Below, in pieces: positions 18,158 through 26,310 of a stretch of 41,077 bases of DNA. Origin of the DNA: Gammaproteobacteria bacterium (GTDB lineage: Bacteria > Pseudomonadota > Gammaproteobacteria > Thiohalomonadales > Thiohalomonadaceae); the NCBI GenBank assembly GCA_026196275.1, contig JAPHTQ010000058.1, positions 1 to 41,077 of the forward strand, written 5' to 3'. Below the pieces are notes generated by a model. The model had not been told where the DNA came from. It ran no database searches and was given only the letters and a program-made list of their open reading frames with translations. Position numbers and translations under genes: made by a program. Each line of letters starts with the position of its first letter. Within the stretch, counting starts at the first letter, position 1.

Positions 18158-18727
18158 ATGGCCACTTACAGCACCAATGAATTCAAGCGCGGTCTCAAGA
18201 TTATGCTCGACGGTGACCCGTATAACATTGTCGAGAACGAATTCGTCAAGCCGGGCAAGGGGCAGGCGTTCAATCGGGTAAAGGTGCGTAACCTGAAGAC
18301 CGGCCGCGTGATCGAGCGTACCTTCAAATCCGGTGAAAGTGTAGAGGCCGCCGATGTCATGGATACCGATATGCAGTATCTCTACAGCGACGGTGAGGCC
18401 TGGCACTTCATGCATCCGGAGACCTTCGAGCAGATCGCCGCTGATGCCTCCGCTATCGGTGATGAGGCCAAGTGGCTTAAGGAGCAGGATATGTGCGTGG
18501 TTACCCTGTGGAACGGGGTGCCGATCAGCGTCACCCCCCCCAACCACGTCATCCTTACCGTCGTCGAAACCGACCCGGGTGTGCGCGGCGATACCGCAAC
18601 CGGCGGCACCAAACCGGCCATCTGCGATACTGGCGCGGTGGTACAGGTCCCACTGTTCATCGACGTGGGTGATCAGCTCAAGGTCGATACCCGCTCCGGC
18701 GCGTACATCTCCCGCGCCAAGGAGTAG
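18158..18727 (+). CDS. efp: Translation elongation factor P
   Basis: A 189-residue EF-P, which binds between the P and E sites of the ribosome and rescues stalling at polyproline stretches. The modification site is Lys34 in VKPGKGQAF, the lysine form that EpmA/EpmB beta-lysylate. The KOW-like N-terminal domain and two OB domains are of normal length. The ATG at 18158 has AGGAAGAG before it; the frame is open upstream but adds nothing conserved. epmA starts 3 nt after the stop, and epmB is divergent, giving a compact EF-P cassette. Confidence 0.97.
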   Translation: MATYSTNEFKRGLKIMLDGDPYNIVENEFVKPGKGQAFNRVKVRNLKTGRVIERTFKSGESVEAADVMDTDMQYLYSDGEAWHFMHPETFEQIAADASAIGDEAKWLKEQDMCVVTLWNGVPISVTPPNHVILTVVETDPGVRGDTATGGTKPAICDTGAVVQVPLFIDVGDQLKVDTRSGAYISRAKE

Positions 18728-18730
18728 GCC

Positions 18731-19717
18731 TTGGCTCCAGGTAGTGACGGGCGCCCTGACTGGCAACCGGTCGCGCCGCTGGAGAACCTGCGTCGGAGGG
18801 CTCGTCTCCTGCAGCGGATACGGGCCTTTTTTGCCGAACGCGGGGTCATGGAGGTGGAGACCCCGGCGCTCTCCCGCGCCGCCATCACCGATCCGCACCT
18901 GCAGAGCTTTGCCGCCCGCTACAGCGGTCCCGGTCATGCCGCCGGGCTGCCGCTCTATCTACATACCTCCCCCGAATTTCCGATGAAGCGGCTGCTGGCT
19001 GCGGGGGCCGGTCCTATCTACCAGCTGTGCAAGGTGTTCCGACAGGGCGAGGCGGGACGGCGCCACAACCCAGAGTTTACCCTGCTCGAATGGTACCGGC
19101 CCGGCTATGATCACCATGCATTGATGGATGAGGTGGAGGCGCTGGCGGCCTCCGTACTCGGTCTGGCGGAGAGGGCGGAGCGGATCAGCTACCGCGAGGC
19201 ATTCCGCCGCTATCTCAATATCGACCCGCTGGAGTCGCCGCTGGATGCGCTGCGCGCCGCTGCACGCGATCACGGTATTCGCGGCTTCGACGCTGAGGAG
19301 CAACGGGATCTCTGGCTCGACCTGTTGCTGAGCCACTGCATCGAGCCGGAGCTGGGGCGTGAGGGTCTCTGTTTCCTCTACGACTACCCCGCCTCGCAGG
19401 CGGCGCTGGCGCGGCTCAATCCCGAGGATCCGCGGCTGGCCGAGCGTTTCGAGCTCTACTACCGAGGGGTGGAGCTGGCCAACGGTTTTCACGAACTGGC
19501 CGACGCCGGCGAGCAGCGCCGCCGCTTCGAGACGGAGCGGACAGCACGCCGGAAGCAGGGCCTGGAGCAAGTGCCGCTGGATGAATACCTGCTCGCTGCG
19601 CTGGAGCAACTGCCCGACTGCTCAGGTGTCGCCCTCGGCATCGATCGGTTGGTGATGCTCGCCCTCGGTGCCGACAGCCTCGATGAGGTGATGGCCTTCA
19701 CCATCGACAACTGCTAG
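18731..19717 (+). CDS. epmA: EF-P--(R)-beta-lysine ligase (EpmA/GenX/PoxA)
   Basis: A 328-residue class II lysyl-tRNA synthetase paralogue without the anticodon-binding domain. It activates beta-lysine and transfers it to Lys34 of EF-P. Class II motifs are visible: motif 2 as KVFRQGEAGRRHNPEFTLLEWY and motif 3 as SGVALGIDRLVML. The start is TTG at 18731, three nt after efp, with AAGGAG overlapping the efp stop region. No epmC hydroxylase gene is in this window. The gene is convergent with psd, with a palindromic repeat between. Confidence 0.95.
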   Translation: MAPGSDGRPDWQPVAPLENLRRRARLLQRIRAFFAERGVMEVETPALSRAAITDPHLQSFAARYSGPGHAAGLPLYLHTSPEFPMKRLLAAGAGPIYQLCKVFRQGEAGRRHNPEFTLLEWYRPGYDHHALMDEVEALAASVLGLAERAERISYREAFRRYLNIDPLESPLDALRAAARDHGIRGFDAEEQRDLWLDLLLSHCIEPELGREGLCFLYDYPASQAALARLNPEDPRLAERFELYYRGVELANGFHELADAGEQRRRFETERTARRKQGLEQVPLDEYLLAALEQLPDCSGVALGIDRLVMLALGADSLDEVMAFTIDNC

Positions 19718-19724
19718 AAAAGCA

Positions 19725-19954
19725 ATTCACCGCAAAGCTTACCGCGTCCTGCTCTCGCTCCTCGCCTACTTCCATGTAGGCGAAGGCGCAAAGTACGCAA
19801 AGGAAAATCGAATGCATTGATTCGTTCAGACTTCAACGACACAAAACAAATTTGCCCAACTGCATGTCACACTGTAACGCTTTTTTCCTATGTTGCTTAG
19901 CATTCAGCTCAGCAATCTTTTCCTTCGCGTCCCTTGCGCCTTTGCGGCGAAATT
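19725..19954. repeat. Intergenic palindromic repeat, copy 3 (epmA-psd, convergent)
   Basis: The left arm opens with ATTCACCGCAAAGCTT and includes a hairpin unit CGCCTACTTCCATGTAGGCG with GAAGGCGCAAAG. The right arm ends TTGCGCCTTTGCGGCGAAAT and runs into the psd stop codon. The left 79 nt (19725-19803) are almost identical, in reverse orientation, to 30062-30142. The 120 nt between arms hold no gene. Confidence 0.75.
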
Positions 19955-20840
19955 ATTTCTTTTTAGCCGTTGCCAGTAGTTGACCGAGGCGGACGGGGGC
20001 AGCGGGCTGGATGGCGTCGCTCCACTCCACCGCTTCGGGGCCGAATATGACGATCACGGTGGAGCCCATGTTGAAGCGGCCCATCTCTTCGCCCTTCTCC
20101 AGCGTGATGGCTTCCTCTGCCCCATAGCGCCAGGTGCGTATCACCCTTCCTGCCGGCGGTGTCACCTCTCCGGCCCATACCGTCTCGATGCTGCCGACGT
20201 TGACCGCACCGACCTTGACCATCGCCATCGGCCCGGCGGCGGTGTCGAAGATCGACACCACCCGCTCGTTGCGCGCGAACAGTCCCGGGATCACCCGGGT
20301 GGTGGCCGGGTTGACGCTGAACAGCCGGCCCGGCACATGCACCATCTCGCGCAAGGTACCGCTGATCGGCATGTGGATCCGGTGGTAGTCGCGCGGCGAG
20401 AGGTAGAGGGTGGCGAAGCTGCCGCCCTGGAACGGTGCGGCGCGCTCCGCAGAGCCCCCCAGCAGCTGCTCCAGTGAGTAGTCGTGCCCCTTGGCCTGGA
20501 AGATGCGTCCATCGCTGATGGGGCACGCCTGGCTTACCGTCCCGTCCACCGGACAGGCCAGCTCGTTCTCACCCGCGACAATAGGCCGCGCCTCCAGCTT
20601 CAGGGCGCGAGTGAAGAGGGCGTTGAAGGTCTCATAGGCGCGGGGGTCGCTCTCCTGCGCCTCCTCCATGTTGAGTTTGAAGTGGCCGACGAACCAGTCG
20701 CTAAAACGGTTCTTGATGCCGTGGCAGCGACAGCGGGTGAAGGCGTGGGTGGCGCGCGATACCAGATGCCCCGGCATCAGATACTGGGGAAGGGCCTTGA
20801 TATAGTCGATGAGACCGGCGCCGTTTTGGCGTTCTGCCAT
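19953..20840 (-). CDS. psd: Phosphatidylserine decarboxylase
   Basis: A 295-residue inner-membrane-associated proenzyme that self-cleaves to make the pyruvoyl group and decarboxylates phosphatidylserine to phosphatidylethanolamine. The cleavage site reads MGST, so cleavage falls between Gly259 and Ser260; E. coli and most relatives have LGST. Catalytic Asp99 in CPVDG and His156 in YHRIHMP are present. ATG at 20840 gives the MAERQNGAGLIDYIKALPQY start. It lies 19 nt after the SCO1 gene on the same strand. A rhodanese gene of the RhdA type occurs a few kb to the right; psd and rhdA are near fimX in pseudomonads too. Confidence 0.95.
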   Translation of the reverse strand: MAERQNGAGLIDYIKALPQYLMPGHLVSRATHAFTRCRCHGIKNRFSDWFVGHFKLNMEEAQESDPRAYETFNALFTRALKLEARPIVAGENELACPVDGTVSQACPISDGRIFQAKGHDYSLEQLLGGSAERAAPFQGGSFATLYLSPRDYHRIHMPISGTLREMVHVPGRLFSVNPATTRVIPGLFARNERVVSIFDTAAGPMAMVKVGAVNVGSIETVWAGEVTPPAGRVIRTWRYGAEEAITLEKGEEMGRFNMGSTVIVIFGPEAVEWSDAIQPAAPVRLGQLLATAKKK

Positions 20841-20859
20841 GAATAAAATCCTGCCAGGT

Positions 20860-21501
20860 TTAGGGTTGGAGATAGTCGCGCAGGCGACGGAAGTCATTGG
20901 CCATTTCGCTTGCCGTGTGGGGCGGATTGAAGCGCGCTGCCCAGCGCCCCTGGGGGTCGACCACGGCGATACTTGCGCTGTGGTTGACGATGTAGTCATC
21001 GCTTGCGGTATCGCCATCGAACATGTAAATCGCGCCGAGCTGGCTTGCCAGTCGGTCGATCTGCTCCTTCTCGCCGGTGGCGGCAAGGAAATCCGGGTGG
21101 AAGTAACCGATATAGTCTTTCAAGTGGTTAACGGTATCGCGCCGCGGGTCGACCGAGACAAAGATAAACTGCGTATCTGCATAGTACTCCGGGGTCTGCT
21201 GCAGGGTCTTGGCCACCCTGCGCAAGGTGGCCAGGGTGGTGGGGCAGATATCGGGGCAGTGGGTGTAGCCGAAAAAGAGCAGACTCCACTTCCCCTGCAG
21301 GCGTGACTGATCAAACACACTGCCCTCGCTATCCTCAAGGCGGAAGGGGGCAAGGGGGCGAGGTGTATCCAACACCACACTGTACAACTCAGCCGGCATC
21401 GGCTTTTCCGGCTCGGTGGGGCGGGTGAGCTGGAATACCAGCGCGAACAGGGCGGTGGCACCCAGCATGGCGGCGAGGGTAAAAATAACGGTGCGTTTCA
21501 T
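20860..21501 (-). CDS. SCO1/SenC-family copper chaperone
   Basis: A 213-residue protein with an N-terminal membrane anchor (about residues 4-24) and a periplasmic thioredoxin-like domain. The copper motif CPDIC gives Cys82 and Cys86, and the third ligand is His174 in IVNHSAS. Proteins of this family deliver copper to the CuA site of cytochrome c oxidase or keep its cysteines reduced. No oxidase genes are in the window, so its target is unknown. It is followed by psd at 19 nt and diverges from the S24 peptidase gene. Confidence 0.92.
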   Translation of the reverse strand: MKRTVIFTLAAMLGATALFALVFQLTRPTEPEKPMPAELYSVVLDTPRPLAPFRLEDSEGSVFDQSRLQGKWSLLFFGYTHCPDICPTTLATLRRVAKTLQQTPEYYADTQFIFVSVDPRRDTVNHLKDYIGYFHPDFLAATGEKEQIDRLASQLGAIYMFDGDTASDDYIVNHSASIAVVDPQGRWAARFNPPHTASEMANDFRRLRDYLQP

Positions 21502-21569
21502 GCTTTGATTATCGCACGAGCACGGCGCGTGAGGTAGTGCGGCAAAGATCGCCCAGCAACCATCACCGG

Positions 21570-21613
21570 TTTGACTTTATCGCTTAATAAAGCGTAAGTT
21601 ATCGAAATATAAT
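21570..21613 (+). promoter_or_regulatory. Promoter-like region with palindrome before the S24 peptidase gene
   Basis: TTGACT (21570-21575), the palindrome CGCTTAATAAAGCG (21580-21593) and a perfect TATAAT (21608-21613) lie in order. TATAAT is close to the ribosome site AAAGGAG, so a start of transcription near 21620 would leave a very short leader. The palindrome lies where a repressor could block polymerase. Spacing between TTGACT and TATAAT is too long for one classic promoter. Confidence 0.45.
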
Positions 21614-21628
21614 AAAGGAGAGTCTGTG

Positions 21629-22093
21629 ATGTCAGCCGTAAGTTACCTGATTCCCAAGAGACAACGCCCCGTTCATATTCCCCATACCGAAGAGTTGGAA
21701 CTGAGCCACGCCCCGATGAGCGAGATCCCGCTGCTTGGCTGGATCACCGCCGGCGAGCCGGTCGAGATCAACGAAGATAACCAGCGCATCTCCGTTCCGG
21801 CCAACATGGTGCGCCGCAATACCTATGCCCTGAAGGTGCGCGGCCACTCGATGGTGGATGACAACATCCAGGATGGCGATGTGGTCGTCATCGAAAAGTG
21901 CGAAAGTGCCGAGAACGGCCAGTCCGTGGTCGCCATGATCAACGGCGAGACAGTGACGCTGAAAAAGTTCTACGTCGAACGCGAAGGTATCCGCCTGCAA
22001 CCGGCCAACCCGGAGATGGAACCGATCTACCTGCGCAACGAAGAGGTGCAGATCCTTGGGATTGTGACCGGGGTGATACGCTGTCCTGAATAG
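21629..22093 (+). CDS. LexA-like S24 peptidase lacking a DNA-binding domain
   Basis: A 154-residue protein that is all LexA/UmuD-type autoprotease. The cleavage site Ala41-Gly42 (WITAGEP), nucleophile Ser74 (VRGHSMVDDNI) and general base Lys112 (ETVTLKKF) are all present, so it should self-cleave on RecA contact as in the family. LexA has an N-terminal winged helix of about 70 residues; here only about 30 residues precede the protease domain and no HTH is visible. UmuD has this size, but its site is Cys-Gly and no umuC follows. The ATG at 21629 (GTG 3 nt earlier is possible) has AAAGGAG upstream. Its role is unknown. Confidence 0.8.
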   Translation: MSAVSYLIPKRQRPVHIPHTEELELSHAPMSEIPLLGWITAGEPVEINEDNQRISVPANMVRRNTYALKVRGHSMVDDNIQDGDVVVIEKCESAENGQSVVAMINGETVTLKKFYVEREGIRLQPANPEMEPIYLRNEEVQILGIVTGVIRCPE

Positions 22094-22100
22094 ATAAAGG

Positions 22101-22172
22101 GGTTTACCGCAAAGGAGCCGTAGCTATCGCGGCAATTGCACATCCATGTGCATCGTGCGAAGGACGCAAAGG
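22101..22172. repeat. Intergenic repeat, copy 4 (single arm)
   Basis: One arm of the family: GGTTTACCGCAAAGGAGCC, an internal hairpin TGCACATCCATGTGCA, then GCGAAGGACGCAAAGGG. The matching opposite arm is not seen downstream. The hairpin occupies the same place as the CCTACTTCCATGTAGG hairpin of copy 3 although its sequence differs, which suggests the structure is kept. From 22173 to 22356 nothing further is recognised. Confidence 0.55.
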
Positions 22173-22356
22173 GATGAAGAGGCCGAATGTCGCGTGATGC
22201 GGGGTTCGGTTTTTTGTTTATGCTGTCTATGTGGAAGGGTCGGGGACCCGGCAGAATCTGTGTTGCACTCGCTTGAATTAGAATAACTAGTCCTGCGCTC
22301 GTGCGCCTTGCCGATGAGGCTTGTGGACCGGCTGAGAGTGACATTATTTTCCGCAT

Positions 22357-22834
22357 GGACCACTAGGCGGGCTGATCGCCATTGGTGCAATGAGCTTGTT
22401 TATGACGCTCGGCTGGGAACGTTTCGGCGGATGGGGGTTATTTTTCATCGCGCTTGGCTATGCCTGTGCTGGCCTGTGGCTTACGGAGTTTTTTCTGTAC
22501 CGCAGCCGCTTGTCAATTCCTGCGGGCATCACGGCGATCTTTGTTGTCGCTCTCACTCCTCCTGTGTATCAACCTCATCATGATCGCTGTAGGTTCCATG
22601 CTTTCACGCAGGGTTTTCGCTGTGTTCGACGGTCTGGGTGCAGCGGGCTATCTTGGGCATTTGGCCTACGATGTGTTCCAGGACAGCATGATGTCCCCGT
22701 TCGTCCTGACCATCATTGGCCTCGGGGTTATCTATCTTGGCATTACCTGGCAACGGTACGAGGAAATGATCCGTGGCAAGTTCCGAGGTTTGCTGTCCCT
22801 GTCTGTGAGAGAACTTATTGAAAGAAGGTACTGA
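22357..22834 (+). pseudogene. Decayed multi-pass membrane protein gene
   Basis: Two fragments of one membrane protein family lie in different frames. The first, from 22357, reads GPLGGLIAIGAMSLFMTLGW and continues to about 22560. The second, from roughly 22545 to 22834, reads LIMIAVGSMLSRRVFAVFDG and GYLGHLAYDVF and ends SVRELIERRY with a stop. An in-frame TGA at 22339 cuts off any upstream part. From memory of such proteins (roughly 350-400 residues), the N-terminus and a large middle part are missing, with a frame change at the join. A short functional product from the second part cannot be excluded but is unlikely. Confidence 0.65.
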
Positions 22835-22909
22835 GCCATGCAATTCATCAGTTGCGAGGCATTGATAATGCCGGATTCGGTCACGCTCTCGAATGGGGTA
22901 TCAGGATCG

Positions 22910-22937
22910 GAGAGGGGGCCGCAGGCCCCCTCTCTTT
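22910..22937 (+). terminator. Strong terminator hairpin
   Basis: GAGAGGGGGCC pairs perfectly with GGCCCCCTCTC around a GCA loop and is followed by TTT. It lies 75 nt after the decayed membrane gene and 50 nt beyond the end of the leftward small gene, so it may terminate from either side; the T tract is short. Confidence 0.7.
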
Positions 22938-22987
22938 AGTCGCCCACGGTTACTGGGGTAAGCATGGACACTGGAGCGGGTGATACG

Positions 22988-23119
22988 CTATTTCTTGTCC
23001 TGCCCTTTGTCCCTGTTGTCTTCCGTTGCCCTGTTCTGTTCCTGGCCCTTGTTTTGATCTTTATCCTGCTCTTTGGCCTGATCGTTATCCTGACCACCGC
23101 AGCTTCCACAACAACCCAT
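22988..23119 (-). CDS. 43-residue protein with N-terminal CC-x-x-C motif and charged Q/K/D tail
   Basis: The protein begins MGCCGSCGGQDNDQAK and continues with repeated KEQDKDQNKGQEQNR-like charged, glutamine-rich sequence to QDKK and a TAG stop. A GAGG ribosome site lies 7 nt before the ATG. The compact CCGSCGG head could bind a metal or an Fe-S cluster or take part in thiol exchange; the tail looks disordered. I do not recognise a named family. It follows nnrS by 92 nt on the same strand, so joint transcription is possible. The opposite strand is also open here (22964-23185) but has only biased composition. The case rests on the ribosome site and the non-random composition. Confidence 0.6.
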   Translation of the reverse strand: MGCCGSCGGQDNDQAKEQDKDQNKGQEQNRATEDNRDKGQDKK

Positions 23120-23211
23120 ATCAAGACCTCATCATCGGTTAGTTTAAAGGGTAATACTAGCACCATGCCAAAACGGAGGAATTGATCTGGGTTAAGTCCG
23201 AAGCCTGCCGC

Positions 23212-24411
23212 CTAGCCCGTCTCCCTCTCTACGTTGGCGCTTATCAGCATTGGCGCGTAGTAGAGGAGGTAGATGGCGTAGGCCAGTACCCACAGCCCTC
23301 CGGCAATGGCGATGCCCCAGTTGGTCAGTGCCGGCAGCCAGGCGGGGAGAGCTATCCGCACCAGCGCGGCCAGCAATATGGCGATATAGGCCAGGGGGAT
23401 CAGGCGGGGCGGTTCCAGCGGGCGTCCGGTATGCCCGAGTGTTACCCGTGAGATCATCGCCAGGATCATTCCTCCCATGGCGCCGACCGTAAAGCCGTGC
23501 AGTGCGGCGCTGAGATTGTCCATCAGGCCAAGGCTATGAAGAGCCAGGGCGACAAACCCCAGCGGAATAAAGGCGTAGGCCAGGTGGAGTGACCAGAGCA
23601 GCGGCTCGTTCCAGCTGTACTGGAATCCCCAACGCCCGAAGCGCCAGCCGTTGGCCAGTGCTCCGGTGCTCGCAATGCCAAACAGAAGCCACGAGGGCAC
23701 CGATGAAAATCCCGCCCAAGCGACGATGAGCATCAGGATAATGGTGATGATGCTTGCCGCATCGAGCCACGGAAGGGGCGGGGCCTTGCGGTAGTCGCTG
23801 GCATTGGCGGTGAAGGCGGGGATCACCCTGCCAGCGAGAAACGCCATAAGCAAAACAAACCACAGAATCGTGGCATCGAGTGATTGCATTGCCAGTGCCG
23901 TTTGCCCCGTGGCAACGGCCCAATGGCTCATTCCATTTAGCAGGGTAAGCACAAGAAGCATCGGCAGGAACGCCAGGTTGCGCCACTGTCGTGCCTTGAG
24001 GATCGGGTAGGCCATCGCCCCGCTTACCAGCAGCAGGAAAAAAAGATCCCCAGCCACGACTGCCCCAACCGGCAAGCCGCTGCCAAAGGCGATCAGCAGG
24101 CGCCCCGACAACCATATCGCGGCCAGAATGAGCAACTGCCCACCCTGCAGCGCGGCCACACCGGTCCAGGATGCGACGGCGGTCAGCAGAAAGCCCGCTA
24201 CAATTGCTGTCCCAAATCCGAATAGCATTTCATGGGCGTGCCACCATAGTGCTCCGCCATGGGGCTGCCAGCTGAAGGGGTTGAGCCAGAAGTAAACCCA
24301 CCAGCTTACAGCCACTACGGCGAAGAGTGTTCCTCCCAGGAAGAATGGCCTGAAGGCGAGACTCAGTAGCGGCAGGGGAGCCGGGTTGCTGTGGTTGTTA
24401 TCTATCGCCAT
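23212..24411 (-). CDS. nnrS: NnrS-family membrane protein
   Basis: A 399-residue polytopic inner-membrane protein with about 12 hydrophobic segments. The N-terminus LLSLAFRPFFLGGTLFAVV, the histidine-bearing WWHAHEMLFGFG and the later AALHGFTVGAMGGMILAMISRVTLGHTGR are the conserved NnrS stretches. NnrS is a haem- and copper-containing protein of the nitric oxide response in Rhodobacter and Vibrio; its molecular role is still unclear. No nitrite or NO reductase genes are in the window. I see no clear Fnr/Dnr or NsrR box in the 189 nt upstream. The 43-residue cysteine-motif protein follows. Confidence 0.92.
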   Translation of the reverse strand: MAIDNNHSNPAPLPLLSLAFRPFFLGGTLFAVVAVSWWVYFWLNPFSWQPHGGALWWHAHEMLFGFGTAIVAGFLLTAVASWTGVAALQGGQLLILAAIWLSGRLLIAFGSGLPVGAVVAGDLFFLLLVSGAMAYPILKARQWRNLAFLPMLLVLTLLNGMSHWAVATGQTALAMQSLDATILWFVLLMAFLAGRVIPAFTANASDYRKAPPLPWLDAASIITIILMLIVAWAGFSSVPSWLLFGIASTGALANGWRFGRWGFQYSWNEPLLWSLHLAYAFIPLGFVALALHSLGLMDNLSAALHGFTVGAMGGMILAMISRVTLGHTGRPLEPPRLIPLAYIAILLAALVRIALPAWLPALTNWGIAIAGGLWVLAYAIYLLYYAPMLISANVERETG

Positions 24412-24600
24412 TGCCAGGGTTGCAGGGTTATGAGAGGAGCTCGGATTGTGCCGGATGTGCGGTGGCCATCACAAGGGGTCGATGAGTATGGGGGCGCGCA
24501 GCTGCTGCAATGTGACCTGCGCCCGGTCTGCGTTATCCTTTTGCTTCAGGCCATTCGCCATGCTTTACTCATTACATTTCAGCAAATTAGGGATTCTCTC

Positions 24601-25293
24601 ATGCCCAAACATCGAGAGCGGCATTTCGCAGGTCGCATCGGCTGGCTGCGAGCGGCGGTGCTGGGGGCGAACGATGGTATCGTCTCCACGGCGAGCCTGG
24701 TGGTGGGTGTGGCGGCGGCGGGTGCGGCACGGGGCGATGTGCTGCTCGCGGGCGTGGCGGGGCTGGTGGCCGGGGCGATGTCGATGGCGGCGGGGGAGTA
24801 TGTATCGGTCAGCTCCCAGGCAGACACGGAGAGGGCGGACCTTGCGCGCGAGAAGCAGGAGCTCGAGGATAATGTGGAGTATGAGCGCCGTGAGTTGGCG
24901 CAGATTTATGTCGGCCGCGGGTTGGCGCCCGACCTGGCTCGGGAGGTTGCCATGCAGCTAATGGCACACGATGCGCTGGGTGCGCATGCGCGCGATGAGC
25001 TGGGGCTTAGCGAGATGCATTCCGCCCGCCCGCTCCAGGCGGCAATGACCTCTGCCATCACCTTCTCCCTGGGCGCTGCACTGCCGTTGTTGCTGGTGTT
25101 GATCAGTCCCCCTGCCGCGATCATCCCGGCCGTTGCGGCGGGGTCATTGCTATTTTTGGCATTGACCGGTGGGATGGCTGCACATGCAGGAGGTGCGGGT
25201 ATTGCGCTTGGCGCCGGGCGGGTAACGCTGTGGGGTGCACTTGCGATGGCGGCCACGGCGGTGGTCGGCAATCTTTTCGGTGCGGTATTGTGA
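24601..25293 (+). CDS. VIT1/CCC1-family iron/manganese transporter
   Basis: A 230-residue membrane protein with the VIT/CCC1 plan. The N-terminal helix carries the signature WLRAAVLGANDGIVSTASLV. The second helix ends GAMSMAAGEYVSVSSQAD. A cytoplasmic metal-binding stretch rich in Glu (ERADLAREKQELEDNVEYER) comes next, and three more helices close the protein. Family members move Fe2+ or Mn2+ out of the cytoplasm. The ATG at 24601 begins MPKHRERHFAGRIG, close to the usual family start; the frame is open further upstream without conservation. It is divergent from nnrS and convergent with rhdA. Confidence 0.9.
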   Translation: MPKHRERHFAGRIGWLRAAVLGANDGIVSTASLVVGVAAAGAARGDVLLAGVAGLVAGAMSMAAGEYVSVSSQADTERADLAREKQELEDNVEYERRELAQIYVGRGLAPDLAREVAMQLMAHDALGAHARDELGLSEMHSARPLQAAMTSAITFSLGAALPLLLVLISPPAAIIPAVAAGSLLFLALTGGMAAHAGGAGIALGAGRVTLWGALAMAATAVVGNLFGAVL

Positions 25294-25341
25294 GCGGTGT
25301 CAGATCGCTTTGCTCAGCGCACAATGACAGTTTGCTGAATA

Positions 25342-26166
25342 TTACACTTCAATGGGTGTTTCTTCACGGTTTCCCCAGTCGGACCATGAGCCTTCGTAGC
25401 CGCGTGCTTCGGGGTAGCCCAGGTATTTGAGCACGAACCAGGTGTGGGCCGAGCGGTGGTGGGTCTGGCAGTAGGCCACCACGGTTTTGTCCGGAGTGAA
25501 ACCCTTCTCCTCCAGCATGTTGCGCAGCTCGGCGATGCCCTTGAGGCGCAGGTTGTGGCTCTGGTCCATGAACTCGGTCCACTCGATGTTGATGGCCCCG
25601 GGGATGTGCCCGCCGCGGGCGGCGTAGAGTTTTTCGCCGGTAAACTCGGCCGGTGAACGTACGTCCAGCAGGGCCAGCTTGTCATCGTTCAGGTGATCGA
25701 GGATGAACTGGCGACCGACTACGGCCTGGCGGTTGGGCTGGACCTGCGCTTCGTATTGACTCGGTTGCGGGGTGCGGGCCTGCTGTTCCAGCGGGTGATC
25801 TTCGTTAGCCCACACATGCAGCCCGCCGTTGAGCAGCGAGTAGTGGGTGTGGCCGATCGCCTCCAGGGTCCAGAGCAGCCGTGCCGCCTTGCCGCCCCCC
25901 TCATCGTCATAGGCCACCACATGGGTCTCGGCAGTGAGCCCCATCCTCGACAGTACGATGCTCAGCTGTGACTCGTCGGGCAGCAGACCGCCTACCGGCC
26001 TGGCCATGCGTACGATAAGGGGATAATCGAGATAGACCGCGCCCGGTATATGGCCCTTGGCATAGGTCTCCGGCTTGGTCAGGTCGACCACCAGCAGGTT
26101 GGGGCTGTCCAGTTTATCTTGCAGGACATCGGCCTCAACCAGCAGTGGCAGTAGCGGCTCTGGCAT
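25342..26166 (-). CDS. rhdA: Thiosulfate sulfurtransferase, RhdA-type two-domain rhodanese
   Basis: A 274-residue protein with two rhodanese domains (about 1-125 and 145-270). Only the second is catalytic: Cys233 in the loop CQTHHRSA. This loop is the RhdA form of Azotobacter and Pseudomonas; mercaptopyruvate transferases have CGSGVTA. It moves sulfane sulfur from thiosulfate to cyanide in vitro; the cellular acceptor is less certain. ATG at 26166 gives MPEPLLPLLVEADVLQDKL. Its presence a few genes from psd and fimX resembles the pseudomonad locus. It is convergent with the VIT gene, with 48 nt between. Confidence 0.93.
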   Translation of the reverse strand: MPEPLLPLLVEADVLQDKLDSPNLLVVDLTKPETYAKGHIPGAVYLDYPLIVRMARPVGGLLPDESQLSIVLSRMGLTAETHVVAYDDEGGGKAARLLWTLEAIGHTHYSLLNGGLHVWANEDHPLEQQARTPQPSQYEAQVQPNRQAVVGRQFILDHLNDDKLALLDVRSPAEFTGEKLYAARGGHIPGAINIEWTEFMDQSHNLRLKGIAELRNMLEEKGFTPDKTVVAYCQTHHRSAHTWFVLKYLGYPEARGYEGSWSDWGNREETPIEV

Positions 26167-26310
26167 GGTCTCTCCTCATGCTGAAAAATTGGTCAGGGAA
26201 GGATAAGGCCTGGCTGGGGGATTGCAACCCGGTCTCGCCCCTGTGTGATGTGGGCGGGTTTCCGGCTGGCCCATCACGCAGCCTCTTTATACCATTTCCC
26301 GCATGAACCA

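Noticed and set aside
19725-19954. Intergenic GCAAAGG-type repeats as a CRISPR array.
   Set aside because: The units are inverted arms with variable spacing, not evenly spaced direct repeats.
22094-22390. Leftward short frames between the S24 gene and the decayed membrane gene.
   Set aside because: They read through a repeat arm and low-complexity sequence, with no ribosome site or family feature.
22964-23185. Rightward hydrophobic frame opposite the 43-residue protein.
   Set aside because: Hydrophobicity is the antisense effect of the Gln/Lys/Asp-rich small protein; it lacks a good ribosome site.
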